Made by a program: the position numbers and the translations under genes. DNA of 64,000 bases. Origin: Owenia fusiformis. Its lineage: Eukaryota > Annelida > Polychaeta > Sabellida > Oweniidae. The stretch covers positions 34,785,375 to 34,849,374 of the forward strand of contig CAIIXF020000005.1 of NCBI GenBank assembly GCA_903813345.2, in the 5' to 3' direction. The notes below the pieces were generated by a model that was not told where the DNA came from, made no database searches, and saw only the letters and a program-made list of their open reading frames with translations. Each line of letters starts with the position of its first letter. Positions within the stretch are counted from its first letter, which is position 1. Positions 13,301 through 26,771 of the stretch are shown here, one piece after another.

Positions 13301-13782
13301 GATGCTGGCAATATTTTAAAAGGTATACAGTAAAACAAAAAGTTCAATGCTATTGGTTTAACTATAACCCATCTCCAAGTTTCGCCGCCGAAACTTTCCA
13401 GTGTGCCATATAAGTTTGCAATATTTCGTTCGTCAATGATTTTATATTTTATGATTTCTTTTATTTGTATAAATGTTATTTTGGTGTTAATGAGTCTTGA
13501 TTTGTGTATTAAGCTTTTTATATACAATATGCAGAAATGAATTGCTTTTGAAGTGTGGTCGTGTTCTTGATCTAATTTCCTGACAATTATGTATTTAATT
13601 GTTACACCAATCAATATTGAAGAATTTTTATAACATTACCTATGTAACATTGCCATACCATGTTACATATAATAATATTTTATGTACATGTACACCTGGG
13701 TTCCTGAATGCAGCAATCGTGGATGGAAAATGATGAGGAAGTTTATTGCTTTTTCACATTATGAATAAATATTATCATGTAT

Positions 13783-13938
13783 TTGCGAATGCAACTAACG
13801 CCTGTCGGCCACCGGATTGACCTACTATTTTATGGGGTAACTCATTTAAATATGAATAGAACCTGCCAATTGCATTTCCATTCATATTTATATGAGTTTG
13901 TCACAAAATAATAGGTTAATCCGGTGTGCATTCGCGAC
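13783..13938. mobile_element. MITE copy A (CGAATGCAACTAACGCCTGT family)
   Basis: A palindromic ~155-bp element: GCGAATGCAACTAACGCC with CCGGATT at the left, AATCCGGTGTGCATTCGCG at the right, and mirrored ACTCATTTAAATATGAAT segments inside. A related copy lies at 55890-56005. Confidence 0.6.
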
Positions 13939-14496
13939 TACAAGGTAAGTGTCCATTACAAATTGATGTGATGTAGACATTGCATCCTCGACTCATTACG
14001 ATTTATATTTTAGTTCATATGATTGACAGTTTATTGAGAGGTCGCTGAAATCGAACCGTATGTAGACTACTCTGTCGTATCTGTAAATTCGTTAACCTCG
14101 CTGAAGTCGAACGTTTGAAAGATCTGTTATTCCGGGTCAGAGAGTTTACGGATGACTCTTCAAAGAAAAGAAAGTGTCTATTATCAATTCATGAACAATC
14201 CAATCACTCCTTGAACTTATATGAGATACTCATTCAAGCCAAATTCATTACACGGGATTGAGCTTGTACAACGGTTGTGGCTCGATTTGGACCTGTCGAT
14301 CGCGTTAAAAACATGAAAAGGTACGTAGATATTTTCTACATGTTCACGTGGGTGTTTTTAACTACAAAATAATATTAATCAGTATGATAATGACTGCTAT
14401 TGAGGAAGTGTAAAGTATCAATTTGTGAACAATCTCTGTCCGAACCTATATGCAACCTTAGTGTTGGAGTCTAGTGTTTCCCCTCCTTCTAAGTAG

Positions 14497-14575
14497 TAGT
14501 TCAACAAGTTAAACCCAATACCACGGCTTTCATTTATTAATCAGTGTTCTTGTTGCCGTGGTTGGGTTTAACTTC
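14497..14575. repeat. Palindrome around GTTAAACCCAATACCACGGC
   Basis: Inverted arms GTTAAACCCA...CCACGGC and GCCGTGG..TGGGTTTAAC enclose about 35 bp. Related GTTTAAC-type arms recur at 15509-15842, suggesting one small foldback family. Confidence 0.5.
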
Positions 14576-15508
14576 CATGCTATGCTTTCATTGGTTGCAA
14601 ATTCTCACTATCAGTTATTAGTAAAACGCGCATGTAATTCTATGCGCTGCCATAGGCCACTATTAGAACTTTTTGCATCATAGGCCGAATAGTAGTATGT
14701 ATCCAACAGACCGAATATAATATTCGGTCTGTTATGATTGATATATTTCCTGTGGAAATCGCGGTGATATTTTTTGCACATAAATTTCTCGTTTATTACA
14801 AGAATGTTCACCTTGAAAATTGGTGAATATGTTGAAAAGATGTTCATCTTAAACTAGAAGCAAAAATATTTGTATAAGGCGGGTACAAGTTGATATAAAA
14901 TAATGAAATGTTCAGACTCACCAAAACTTCAGGATGTGTTCATAAGTAGATCGCGAAATCAATGTCAAGGACGTTTGAGTTCACGAGATCCAAACGAGAT
15001 ATGCAAATTTCTGAACTTTGACAACGCATGACCATTTGATTACCTCGGCCTTCTTCATGAATATTTCCGCTCTATTTACTAGAAATGAAGAAAATTAATC
15101 GGTATAATGATAATAAATGACTAGATCTAATAAATTCCCGCACAAATGGAATTTATCAATACGCTTTCGTCATGTTGCTCCGTCCGCTCCACGTGTTATT
15201 TGTTTACAAATAGACTGACGTCACTGGCTAAATCTCGTTTATCGTGAGAATTGGCATTGCCAAAATGGCTTGACCTAATCAATGGCTTCGCTACAAGAAG
15301 CGTCTGTACATTTTATGAATATCTTCAGTGAGAGGACAATATACGAAAAAATAATATAAGTTCTTTATAAGGTAATCATTTTATCATTAAACAAACTTAT
15401 TTGTAACATTTATACAACACCACATTTTACAATAGCTGACTTACAGTCTGAATATTTATTCAGACGAAGGATACAGTCTAGGCCGAATAGGCACGGACGT
15501 TAAACCTA

Positions 15509-15842
15509 GGGCGGGCCACAAGATATGTCCGATAAGAAAGAAGGCCCAGACTAGGTTTAACTTGTTGAACTATCTAAGTAGGTGCCTAGTCCAACAACAT
15601 TAGACCTAGCCTGGCCCTCGTTTCTTATCTGACATGTCTTATGGCCCCGGTGTAAAAGACATTATGGTCCCCTGGGGATTATGGTCCCCTTTCCTTACGA
15701 CCCTTACTGGTCCTGATTCAGGCTGATTGTGTATAACTAATAAGGAAAATAATTGTAATTAGGTCACCATATAAATCAATAGAGAGTAGGACCAAAATTT
15801 GATAGGACCACCTACCCTTTTACACCGGCTAGGTCTAACCTC
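15509..15842. mobile_element. Palindromic element interrupted by a nested MITE (15647-15828)
   Basis: The outer arms (GTTAAACCTAGGGCGGGCCA and its diverged inverse ending CTAGGTCTAACC) are split by a 182-bp insert with perfect 12-bp ends CCGGTGTAAAAG and CTTTTACACCGG. This gives a clear order of insertion. Confidence 0.5.
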
Positions 15843-15856
15843 CATGATCATTTTGT

Positions 15857-16238
15857 GTTTGTGTAAAAAACCGGGTGACCGGGTAGTCGGGTGGCCGGGT
15901 ACTTTACGTTCCTTGTAGGGTTATCAAATTTCAAAGTTGCACATTTTGTAGACTACCCTTCAATATTTTACGTTATCATTTTACCAAGAACCTGTAAGAG
16001 ACTGAATTTCGGAAGTCAAAGGTAGTTACTTACAGTTTACACGTACGATGACTTTAGTTACTTGATTTATTGTCTGAGTGATTGACAGGATATCGAGGAT
16101 TGTTTTCTATGGTGGCTATTACTACTAGATATTTTAAAAACAAATCTGGAAGATTTATGTACGCGTAAATTGAAAAAATCCAATTCCCAACCCTGGTAGG
16201 AAGGTAGAGTACCCGGTCACCCGGTTTTTTACACAAAC
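15857..16238. mobile_element. 382-bp hAT-like MITE
   Basis: The ends are long inverted repeats starting GTTTGTGTAAAAAACCGGGT and containing GACCGGGTA. Flanking octamers are cattttgt (15849-15856) and ctttttgt (16239-16246), one mismatch apart, fitting an old 8-bp target duplication. The minus-strand frame inside is not a gene. Confidence 0.65.
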
Positions 16239-16264
16239 CTTTTTGTCTTTGATGCGTTAAGTTA

Positions 16265-17023
16265 AGGTGCTATGGAAGTTAACAGGAAATGACAAAACAA
16301 AAAATGTCAAAACCATGCTGGATTTTGAAATTTTTTTGAACCAAGATAACAGAGTTTTGTTTGGTCCTCCAGTCAATTTAATTAGTTCCACATATCATTT
16401 ACATGAGTGGGAACATAATGGAAATGGTTAGAATGACCATAAACATGATGAATTAACCTTTTCAGCCCTCTGAAAATGTGACTGAAAAATAGCTAAGAGT
16501 TGATGCTCAGGAAAGGTCACTGAACAAAATCCTTTGACTTTTTCAGAAAATGTGCCCAATATATTGCTCTAAATGATACAATTTAAAAAAATTTCATATC
16601 ATTCTTAGAAAAAGAAAAAAATGAAAAAAAACTGAATTTAAAATTGATCTATTTTCCTTTTAACTACAGCCATCATTGTTTCAGACGATTTTTTTAAATT
16701 TCAAAGATTGTATCATTTAAAGCGATATATTAGACACATTTTCTAAAAAAATCAAATGATTCTGTTCATTGACCTTTCCTGAGCACCTACTTTAAGCTAT
16801 TTTTCAGTCACATTTTCAGAGGGCTGAAAATGTTATTTCACCATGTTTATGGCCATTCTGACCATTTTCATTGTGTTCCTGGTCATGTAAATGATATGTG
16901 GAACTAGTAAACTGACTGGAGGTCCAAACAGAACTCTGTTATCTTGGTTCAAAAATTTTTCAAAATCCAGCATGGTTTTGACATTTTTTGTTTTGTCATT
17001 TCCTGTTAACTTCCATAGCACCT
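16265..17023. mobile_element. 759-bp near-perfect palindromic element
   Basis: Arms of about 375 bp begin AGGTGCTATGGAAGTTAACA and are mirrored almost throughout (axis about 16645). This is a foldback with essentially no loop. The short minus frame at 16833-17021 is arm sequence. Confidence 0.75.
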
Positions 17024-17685
17024 AAATCGTTTCGCAGGGATTTTTAGTACAATAAAGCATTGAATAATATGTACATGTATAGTAACTCCGGAAAATCAAG
17101 TATCATCAGTATTTTTTAACAAACTGGGACTTTTGATGTGAAAATCAATCATGATAGCAATATATGAGCAACGGTTTAGATTAAAACTGGGAAAAGCAGG
17201 CGGTCGCCGTCCGGGTCGCCGTCCTAGTCGCCGTATGCTTGACGCATGGCTAGTGTAACAATATGAAGGGTAACAGCCCGCTTCCCCTATAACCTTGCCA
17301 ATGTCCATATACGCTTCTGCTTTTTCAAATTTCGGATCACCTTTGGGATGGAGATAATATACATGTAGATTTGTTACTGGGGGGGGGGGGGGGGCACACA
17401 GAAACAGACATTCTGGAGAAATAAGGGTTAAAGGCTAGTCCAAGTGCAGACCCGTACCAAGCTTATGTCATGTTATGTGGGGGGGGGGGCTGAACCCCGA
17501 CAAGGGGGTTCACATTTATGATCAAGAAAGCAACGTCCGAGTTATTTGATATTCCTAACCACTTAAAGAGGTGAATGAGCAAAACTTCCGTTGATTTTTA
17601 ATTAATAAGTTCAATATAGACTCAATCCCGTTTTGCCATGATGATGCAATCAATGCAGCTGACGGGAAACCGACACTGTGTCCAG

Positions 17686-17737
17686 TGGCGGATCCAGGCC
17701 CCATGGGCCCCCCCCGGATCCGCCATAGGTGTCATCA
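17686..17737. repeat. Short hairpin TGGCGGATCC / GGATCCGCCA
   Basis: Inverted decamers with a C-rich loop (17696-17725). Such TGGCGGATCC hairpins are common MITE-end remnants in invertebrate genomes (recalled). No larger element is delimited. Confidence 0.4.
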
Positions 17738-17984
17738 AATGTCTCAATCCAGTAATACGCATTTATTTCCTCAAACTAAGATGAATATAACAGTTTCTTA
17801 AGAACAAAAACCGTAATCAGTTTTTATCAAGGGGGCTACTTTTCAAGAATCCAAGGGGGTTCACTTTTTAAAACTTTGGTCCTAAAAACCACTTGAAACT
17901 GCTCAAAATGGTGAAAAGTTTAAACTGTATGATTTTGGAAGATTTGTTGGTCGTTGAGGGGGTCGTTCGGGTGTACGCATCATT

Positions 17985-19080
17985 TCCGCGATCTGGGGGG
18001 GGGGAGAACTTCCGCGATCTGGGGGTGGAAGAACCCCCTCCCCAGATCCCCTTATACTCGCTCTGAAATTGGTCAGAATGCATCAAATTAAATTATGTTA
18101 AATTTTCGAAAGGAGGAGGGAAATTAGCGCAACAGATTTTGGACAGTCATATGTTTGATTTTGGCCATTTTCTGAGGATTTAAACAATTGCATATGTTAG
18201 GCCAATGCATTACCACCGGGAAAATCATTTCTAGAGATAATAAAATAATTTCGACTTTTAGACAGGGTAGATGCAAACAACCCACCCACGTGTTTTTTCT
18301 GAAATGTTTTCCTAATTTTCGACCCCTTCCATCCCTGCTTTTTTAATTTTTCTTGCATCAATATGTTGCATTTTCACACATAGTCAACCGCTTAAAAGGA
18401 ATAAGTGATTCCTTAGGGGATTTTAAAGATACCCATTATTGGTGACCAAACTTAGCTGAAAGCAATGATCTTTTCCTATGGAAAAATAACATGGGAAATA
18501 TTGTTTTCCACTTTATCTAAAAGGAATCATTTATTCCTTTTAAGGGATTAACTGTGTGTCAAAACACAACGTATTGATGCAAGAAAAATTAAAAAAGCAA
18601 GGATGGAAGGGGTTGAAAATCAGGAAAACATTTCAGAAAAAAACATGTGGGTGGGTTGTTTGCATCTACCCTGTCTCAAAGTCGAAATTATTTTCTCATC
18701 TGTAGAAGTGATTTTCCTGGAGGTAATGAATTCGCCTAACATATGCAACTGTTTAAATCCCCAGGAAATGGCCAAAATCAAACATATGACTGTCCAAAAT
18801 CTGTTGCGCTAACTTCCCTCCTCCTTTGCTAGGGGAGCACCCCCAGTTCTGGTCAGAATGCACTAAATGATGTTCAATTTTCGAAATTTTCTGGGGGGGG
18901 GGAGAACTCAAACCCCCTATTCTCGCTCTGAAATTGGTCAGAATGCATCAAATTAAATGATGTTAAATTTTCGAAATTTGCCAGGGGAGAACCTCCCAGA
19001 CCCCCATTTCTCGCCCGAAACTGGTGAGAATGCACCAAAGACGTTCTTCCCCCAGACCAGCCTCCAGATCCCCCTTTCTC
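17985..19080 (+). repeat. ~100-bp tandem repeat (four copies) split by a foldback
   Basis: Units contain CTCGCTCTGAAATTGGTCAG, AATGCATCAAATTAAATGAT and TTTTCGAAATTT, then a G-rich GGGGAGAAC stretch. Copies lie at about 17985-18110, 18828-18925, 18926-19000 and 19000-19080. The G tracts differ in length. Confidence 0.65.
18112..18824. mobile_element. ~710-bp palindromic element inserted into the 100-bp tandem array
   Basis: GGAGGAGGGAAATTAGCGCA and its mirror TGCGCTAACTTCCCTCCTCC bound arms that match to an axis near 18470. The host repeat reads CGAAATTTGCT when the element is removed, so the insertion point can be read directly. The plus frame at 18603-18812 is arm sequence. Confidence 0.7.
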
Positions 19081-21389
19081 GAGCTTGTTCGCTGGGGGGG
19101 GAGGGGGTACTGTCGGGAGTGGTTCGAGCCCTCCTTACAAAAAGCTGGCTACGGGCATGGACGCATCCCCCATGGGAAATTCCCTGTGGGTGCCAATGGG
19201 GTGCGCGTCTGAGGAGGGGCGTATATAGTCCACGAACATCCTAAAAATTCAGAAGTATCATATGATAAATTCGATTTTTATCCTCCTCTCTTATTTTCAA
19301 TTAGACTTGCTGATTGTTCGATCATTTAATTTATCTGAAGCCATTAGACAAAAAAAATGTTTCAATTTTTAGAATATTTTTTGGCTTATATCATTTAAAT
19401 ACACAATTTCTTAGAGTTAGATCCAATGGCTTCCCAAATCAGATTTCTATTTATCATTCCTCTCTTGAAACGGTCCGATTTAATTTAGTGTCGGGCCGAG
19501 GGCAAACCTTTGAATGATGAATATATGTAACCGTTGATATTTTGAACGTACATGTATCAAGTTTAGATTCAAGGTACAAAATAACCAGTTAAGTTTTTTT
19601 CCAAGAGGTAGATAGGTTTGAGGGAAAAGAGTACTGTATATTCAAAATCCGGATCAAAACAACATTATATTGTTATTTGTTGTCCAGTTCTTCGTATTAA
19701 TGCCGAATTATGCTGTTTGTTAGCAACATGATGTGGATTGATTTCTATATGGCAGGTTATTTTGATTTCAAAGGCCTATGGTAATATTGTTTTCATCAAA
19801 TTATAGCTATTTATCAGAGATATCTAATATGCGGAATTAAAAATAGTACTTCATAAAACCTAACGCAACTCCATAGACTGCATTCAAGGCCCGAAATCAA
19901 GATAAGTCCCTTGAATATCCTGTCTGTGAAGAACCAAAAACCGCAATCAAACAAGTATTATGTGGTCTAGATTAATGATCGAGGAAATCAATTCGTGGGA
20001 ATCATTATTATTGAGTTGATTGTATTTTTTGTTTACAAGAAAACCTTTCGTGCATATTGTACATTTAAGGCTTGCGCTAACCCGATATGTGAGTGTGTGG
20101 GGGTTTTGTTGACAGATCGCGATTTGGATCCCCGGGTTCGGATCATAAATTATTTTCACCAAGGCGCTTGCACACTCGTGTATCATTTGTCAGTCTGTAA
20201 AATATTCGTCATCTGTTATTAAAGTTCAATGCGTTTCTGAACCCCGCTATTTCATATCATAAAAAACTACACGTAATGTTGTTAGTCATTTAGGCCTATA
20301 TTTCGTAATTTATTCTTTGAGGTCTATCCGTTACACTTAATTTCTCAGTTTCTAAACGTTTCATTCAATTTTGCAATTAAGGAGATTGAAGACTACAATT
20401 AAAGTGTATTTTTTACCAATCTTTTAACTTTTTTAAAAGTTTTGGATTTTTGGGAGTAACGAGGTTCGGAGTAATAGCGTGTCGCTCCCCCTCCCGCCCC
20501 CACTCATTTTTATGTGTTAAACCTCATTTGATTTTTCATCAATTATCGTTAAATCACACTCTTTAATACATAAACAAATTCAAAATTATATATCTTGGAG
20601 AAATAAAATATATATTTCATAATGAAAATATTAATTTATGCAGTTGGTCAGTATTGAATATTAAGTTTCACAGTCTGAAACCTCAAGGGCGGGAAATTGG
20701 ATTAAATAAAACGAAATATAAATACTTAGTCACATCATATCAGTGCAAACAATTAACTCTGATATATATTTTTCTATGCGATATACACCTGATATTGATA
20801 TCTTTCCTCTGACAATGTGTTATCTCATGGTCCTTTGACATCATCAAACTTGTGATTAACCAAAAGAGACCAAAAAGATTGTAATACGCATCGGTAAGTC
20901 AACAAATCTAACCGTTAAATAAACAAACTTAGTTGTTCGTCTGCTGGTCAGAACTTGGTATCCGATTCGGATACCGACTTTCTGAGAATACTAATGATAT
21001 GTAGGATCACCAGCCGTGATACTTTTCATAAAACAGGCATCTAGTTAGAAAATTATTGCAATTTTGATTAATATCGTCATTCACAGTATAACCCGCCTAT
21101 GTTTATTCAAATATGCATTATTCATAAAATGTATAGACTAATATCATCTTTTCACTCTTGATTTGAATTGGTATCTTGTATCTAAAGTTGTCTTCATCTA
21201 TATTATTGGATTAACATGAGCCTATGTAACCTAAACGTATAAATACTAGTTGCCAGTCTACAACTTGAACATACAAAATGTAGCATATTCATTACACACT
21301 ATATTAATAGAACAAGGTAATCATGTCATACCAATAGTTAGATGGTTAACTTATATTAACACAAAAGAATAATACACGATAATTGAAAA

Positions 21390-21536
21390 AATAAACCTCG
21401 GTATTCGGGGCTAAAATCCAAGGATACCTGTACCATTACTCCAGTATACGCTGCAATACCATATCGGATACCTGTACCATTACTCAATAATAACCACAAC
21501 TACGACCATAATAACAAGGTCAATACCGAGTTTATT
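21390..21536. repeat. Small inverted-repeat element with internal direct repeats
   Basis: AATAAACCTCGGTATT faces AATACCGAGTTTATT. Inside, GGATACCTGTACCATTACTC is repeated twice. Confidence 0.45.
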
Positions 21537-22799
21537 GCAAGTTATTTTATACGATTTTGTCTTGTGTAAGTAGAAGTGAAAGCTACCCGCAAATGATATA
21601 TCCATTGCACGGAGCAGGTAATTTCCTTTGATATGACGAAACATATGAGTTAAAAATGAAATGTGAAGTCTTCTATGTTTTTATGAAAAATAGCATGCAC
21701 CGTCACAGCGGACAAATCTTTCGATACCAGCCTGTGACTCCATACATAAAATCAAAAATTGAAAGTTGGTCTCATTGATAGTATAATGAATTTAAGTTCT
21801 AATAACCGACCCCATCACCTGTTAACTTTTCCCAAATATTTCATTGGAGTAACTCACCACAAGATTGCATAGTCTTTACCATAAAAACACCATTTAACTA
21901 TTTCACATGTATGGTCAAACATGGTCATCCGACCTCCATACCAGCCCAAAGCTAGCCTATTAGGAATATCCTGAGATATTACACAGTCACACCTAAAAGA
22001 TACACCGTTGGACATATTAAATATATGTATATATATATCAAACTACATGCTATGATTTGTTCAATAGTAGTATATATGAAGGCAATGACTTATATTGAAA
22101 GAGATGAAAGTTATTTACCATTGTTTGAGAATTATATGGAGGCATGTAAGAATCGGCGAAATCATGTTATCGCAGTATAAATCAAATCCCGGAGTAGGGC
22201 ACAATTTTCTATTTTCAATGGGTATATTCAGAGTAATATACTTTTTAAAAACGTTTTGGAACCTTGTTCCACTATGCTCCATCAGGCTACCATGCGTGCA
22301 GAGTCTCATGAAGACGAAGATCTCTTTTAAGAAGTGAAGTCGAACAAATGCAAGGGGTTCCGACAGGCAAAAACGACCTCTGAAATGTAAAATTAAAATA
22401 TAAAACATTATTCATACACATTTTCACGATTAACCACTCAACCTTTCAAAATTAACTTTGAAAGCATAACATCACAGGCCTAAGGACATTCCAAATATAT
22501 GTGCAACAGTGTAGAAGTACAACTGTATGTAATAATTTAAAGTTACGCGAGGGCAATACGGCTGCTTTATTATGCTCTGAATGTGTCACACGATTCGGGT
22601 TGAATTCTGTGCCATTCTGATGTCGTGTCACACATTTTATCATTAAATGCCATCCTAAATGGTCTGTACTTAGTTACTGTTGACAGTTGCGTACCAATAA
22701 TAGTATAACACCAGTGATAAAGATGAACTCTGTCATTTAATAATTCAATAAACCAGACACTCCCGTACACTCATTCTTTTAACTAGCCATTCGACCATT

Positions 22800-22990
22800 C
22801 ACGGGACGACCACTCGTTCATTTATTCACTCATTCTTACTTCCACTCGAAAACTCACACAAAAATGTCACTCTTGCAAATATGTTTACTCACTCACTCAT
22901 ACTTATCCGACTATTTACTCACAAACACTCATCCAACAACCCGCTTTTACACACTCATTCAATTACTCACTGACACACACTCACATATTT
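22800..22990 (+). repeat. CACTCATTC-type low-complexity tract
   Basis: Degenerate repeats of ACTCACTCA/CACTCATT run through this stretch. The open frame across it (22864-23073) is compositional. Confidence 0.5.
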
Positions 22991-23917
22991 TTATAGATTC
23001 ACATGCCATTCGATTATCTTCAGGAAGTCAAATACGATTTAAATACACAAGTACAAAAATCAGGTTTCTATGACCAAAAGTCTAGCTAAACCTATTTTTC
23101 AGAATATGGAATGAACTATACCTGGATGGCGATTAAATAATTCAGAGGTTCCTGATTCTTGGAAAATAAATATTTTGAAGTAGCTTGTTTACCTGGAAAG
23201 TTATTCCTGTGAGACGACCCTGGTAGATTGCATGATGAATTCTAAAATTATTTCTCTTTTCTTGTGCCTTTTCTCTTTAATTCTCTTTATTCTATTCTTC
23301 TCTCACACTACTCTTATATGCTTTACCAGTCGTATGTATCGTGTCACATGTTGTTTTTCATATTCAGTTAATGTCATGTTATAATTTCACATAATATAGT
23401 GACGTTTTATAAATCGACTATCTATAGACTTTCTATTGCTGAAAATTTACCTGCTGATGGTCACGTAATTAAACATCTCGTAAATTCCTCGGCCTTTTAG
23501 CATCTTAATTTTTCAGCCTATTTTGCATTTGATCTATGATCCTATTTCTACGGTAGTAAAGTATATGACGAGATGATATAATACAAAGTTCATTAACCTT
23601 TGACCTTTTAGTCGATCCTAATGTATCTTGAGCAAGAGGAGGAGAGAAGTCATTGGCTATAGTTACACTCAAATCTGCGCACTTCGTTTAGAATTTCTAC
23701 AATTTATTATATAAGTACCACACGTTTTTTTGATTTCTTGATCAATATAAACATAATTTCTACATCTTTTCATTATCCTGATCTGAAATAACTGATATTT
23801 ATAAGTGGGTAATACCCCAGGAACGAAAATTACAAATACATATATTTGAAGCGTTTTTTTTTGTGGAACCTAATTACAATTATTTTCCCGAACTCCTATG
23901 CAATGTCTCGGTATAGA

Positions 23918-24288
23918 CACTGCGGCGGGCAGATTATGGAATCCCCAAAATTTGGGGAAGATAGTTCCCATTTTTCTCACAGATGTACATGTTTTTCACA
24001 CAACTTATAAAATATATGTTCTTTTATGTTCACCAATAATTATTTTGTCGAAATATTCCAAAATCAATGAAATATAAGAGGAAATCCCCGCGGAAGGAAT
24101 TCTGAGTAAAAGTTGTGTTGATAAAAGTTTACCGCACGTGTTGTTTATTAGTTAATACGCGCAATTCAACCAATGAAATTGTCTAAATTTTACAATCACG
24201 CGACCTGAGCATGGCACTAGAACCAATCACGTCAGTTGTTTATTACGATGTTACCATGCTTACGGTGAGATACCTGCCCGCCGCAGTG
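23918..24288. mobile_element. 371-bp TIR element
   Basis: The perfect 15-bp ends CACTGCGGCGGGCAG and CTGCCCGCCGCAGTG bound AT-rich sequence with no gene. It is immediately followed by the dispersed repeat at 24336. No target duplication could be confirmed. Confidence 0.55.
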
Positions 24289-24335
24289 ATATATCACTGC
24301 ACGGGAGTTCGTTATTTTCCGTTTACCTTTTTATC

Positions 24336-24877
24336 CCATACGTGGACGTGTTACGGGTACATAAAGCCGGTTTGTAAAAACTTATATTTTCATCAGCGGG
24401 CAGATATAGCTTTACGTCCCGCTCCGAGCGGGCAGATATAGTATATCTGCCCGCTACGTCATAATCGCTGTTCCCGTATTGGTTCTTTTTTGTAACGTTC
24501 GCATACTGACAATGGATAAAAACGCAGGCAATCGCGATCTGTTAGATGCTTTAAAAAGGGAAGGGGCAGTATGCCCCGTTAATAATCAAAGATTTGAATA
24601 GGAAAATCTGGCTACGGACAAGAATACAAAACTGGATATGAATATTTTAAAATAATTCCTCGGTTGGTTGCAAAGTTTCTGAACTTTGGCCTATTAAACA
24701 ATGTGATTGGTATGGGATAAACAGATCATCCTATAGTCGGTTCAGGATATTGGGATTATCCCTTGGCCAATATAATATATCTACCCTCGGGACCTACGGC
24801 CCTCGGGCAGATATATTATATTGGCCTCGGGATAATCCCAATATCCTGAACCTTATACAGGATAATCTCTATATACT
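24336..24877 (-). repeat. Third copy of the 5682-6580 dispersed repeat, inverted
   Basis: This reads as the reverse complement of 5682-6175, including ACGTGTTACGGGTACATAAA, ACGTTCGCATACTG and the GGATAATCCCAATATCCTGA end. Short frames here are repeat sequence, not genes. Confidence 0.75.
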
Positions 24878-25209
24878 TGATCGGTCAAATAAACACTGCA
24901 AATGGGAGAACGAATCCATAGATGACCATAATTCTACACGTCCACGTACAAGTTTAAAAAACGTGTAACTTAACCTACCTCCCTAATATTTGATTAATTC
25001 TGACGTCATTGTGAAAGAGGAGGAAACTCCCAGAGTTATGAGATGATCTTTTTCAAAATAGAGATGACACTACTGTTGATTTGTTTATCGAGACGTGACG
25101 TTCCGCAGCAAGCCCATCGTTCACTGGTTCAAAATTGAAATTTTGAAAAACAAGACTTTTTAAATACTTTATAAAGTATTCTACAAGTGATATTTATTTT
25201 GTGTAAAGA

Positions 25210-25275
25210 ATTCACGGTCTCTGATACTACCCAATGTAAATCGTTCCGGACTTGTTTTTCATAACCATTTGGACT
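25210..25275 (-). repeat. Coding-like segment duplicated in inverse orientation (copy 1)
   Basis: The minus strand encodes SPNGYEKQVRNDLHWVVSET. It is nearly identical at DNA level to 27778-27844 on the plus strand, with few substitutions (one changes His to Arg, another is silent). It may be two copies of a small exon or repeat fragment. Confidence 0.4.
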
Positions 25276-25947
25276 CATTTCGTAGGAGAATGAGATGAGA
25301 CATTCATCAGAATGGCTCAAAAAGGTAATATAATTCAATCGTTTAGAAAAATACATACACTAACTTCTACCTAAAACATTCTTTTTCATACCCACATATC
25401 TATTTTGGCGATCGTGCCATCATATTTCATATTTATCGGCATTAAATAACAAAAATCCCAGAAATATGCTCTAAATCTGCGTTAGTGTCATTTAACTATG
25501 TTTAAACAAAAAAATCATTCTATAAAGTGGAACAATATTCACTACATTAAAGATCGTGTTAATATTTTAACTATGTGTACCTTCAAATTTCCATAAATGA
25601 CGGTAATGTAAAAAGTGGAGTTAACGACTGCGAATGGTCCTTGTTCTGACACGGACTTGTCTTATAATCCCTAGGTGAACGACTGCGAATTGTACACAAC
25701 GTGATAAAAATAACGATTAGGAATTGTCTTGCAATGGTATTTATACGTTCCGTTGCTTGATGAATTGTCTATGCTTCTGGAATAATTGCACTTAGTATGA
25801 TTATGTTTGAGAGGAGTTTTTGTACTAAATATTCACACATTTTGTAATTTCAGTTCCCAGAAACAAGTGCCACGAATGTATTTTAAAAGTGCAAATAAAA
25901 ATATATTCTTTGAACTCTTCAAGAGGGACCATTCCTCCGATTTATTA

Positions 25948-26735
25948 TCCCATCGAACGAAGTTCGGAGGGATATAGGGAACGCCTCCGTCCGTCCGTCC
26001 GTCCGTCCGGGCAATAACTCAAATACCCTTGGCCCGATTTTGTTCATATTTTGTACACATATACCCTATGGGGGTAGAAATTCTGTTCGAAAGCCGATTT
26101 TCAAAATGGCCACTCATTTAAAAATGGCGGCCATTTTAGTGCCGATTTTACAGTAATTTAGGTGCAATATGTAAAACTGTAATAGCAATATGTTTTAAAT
26201 ATGAAAAAATTATATAGGACATTAATAAAGCTAGAAATGTAGATATTTAAGAAGCACATGGCAGCCATCTTGAAAAATGGCGGCCTTTACTCGTTATTTT
26301 ACGAAAAGTAGTGGAGCGATTTTCTTCATATTTGGTATGTGAATACTATAAGCATGGCACACTGTCTAATGACACTTTTGGTAGAAGGCGTCCATTTTGG
26401 AAAATGGCCGCTATTTTAACTTACATGTATTTTACTATAACTCGAAAAGTAGTGGAGCGATTTTGTTCATACTTGGTATGTGAATACTATAAGCATGGCA
26501 CACTGGCTAAAGACACTTTTGGTAGAAGGTAGCCATTTTCAAAATGGCCGCCATTTTAACGTATTTTACCATAACTCGAAAAATAGTGGAGCGATTTTGT
26601 TCATATTTGGTATGTGAGTAGTATAGGCATGGCACACTGTCTAATGACACTTTTGGTAGAAGGTGGCCATTTTGAAAATGGCTGTCATTTTTGCTATTTG
26701 TTTTTAAATATGCCAGCCATGGCTGTTCGATGGGA
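25948..26735. mobile_element. 788-bp TIR element with internal ~135-bp tandem repeats
   Basis: The ends are TCCCATCGAAC and GTTCGATGGGA. It includes CGAAGTTCGGAGGGATATAG, a (CCGT)n tract at about 25985-26008, and three or more ~135-bp units with GTAGTGGAGCGATTTTGTTC, GGCACACTG and AAAATGGCCGCCATTTT. Frames inside are repeat-derived. Confidence 0.6.
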
Positions 26736-26771
26736 TTTGCTACGCTTTGGCGTTGCTGTTGTCTAGTTCAG

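Larger units (their letters stand above)
19245..23917. other. Unannotated AT-rich stretch
   Basis: Apart from the small repeats at 21390 and 22800 and a 19-bp palindrome GGTATCCGATTCGGATACC (20957-20975), nothing is supported. Frames here are short and lack splice context. Confidence 0.5.

Noticed and set aside
13117-13614. 165-codon minus-strand open frame, the longest in the window
   Set aside because: It crosses a predicted promoter and a splice donor, its N-terminal part is AT-driven, and its end runs into the foldback terminus. No motif was recognised.
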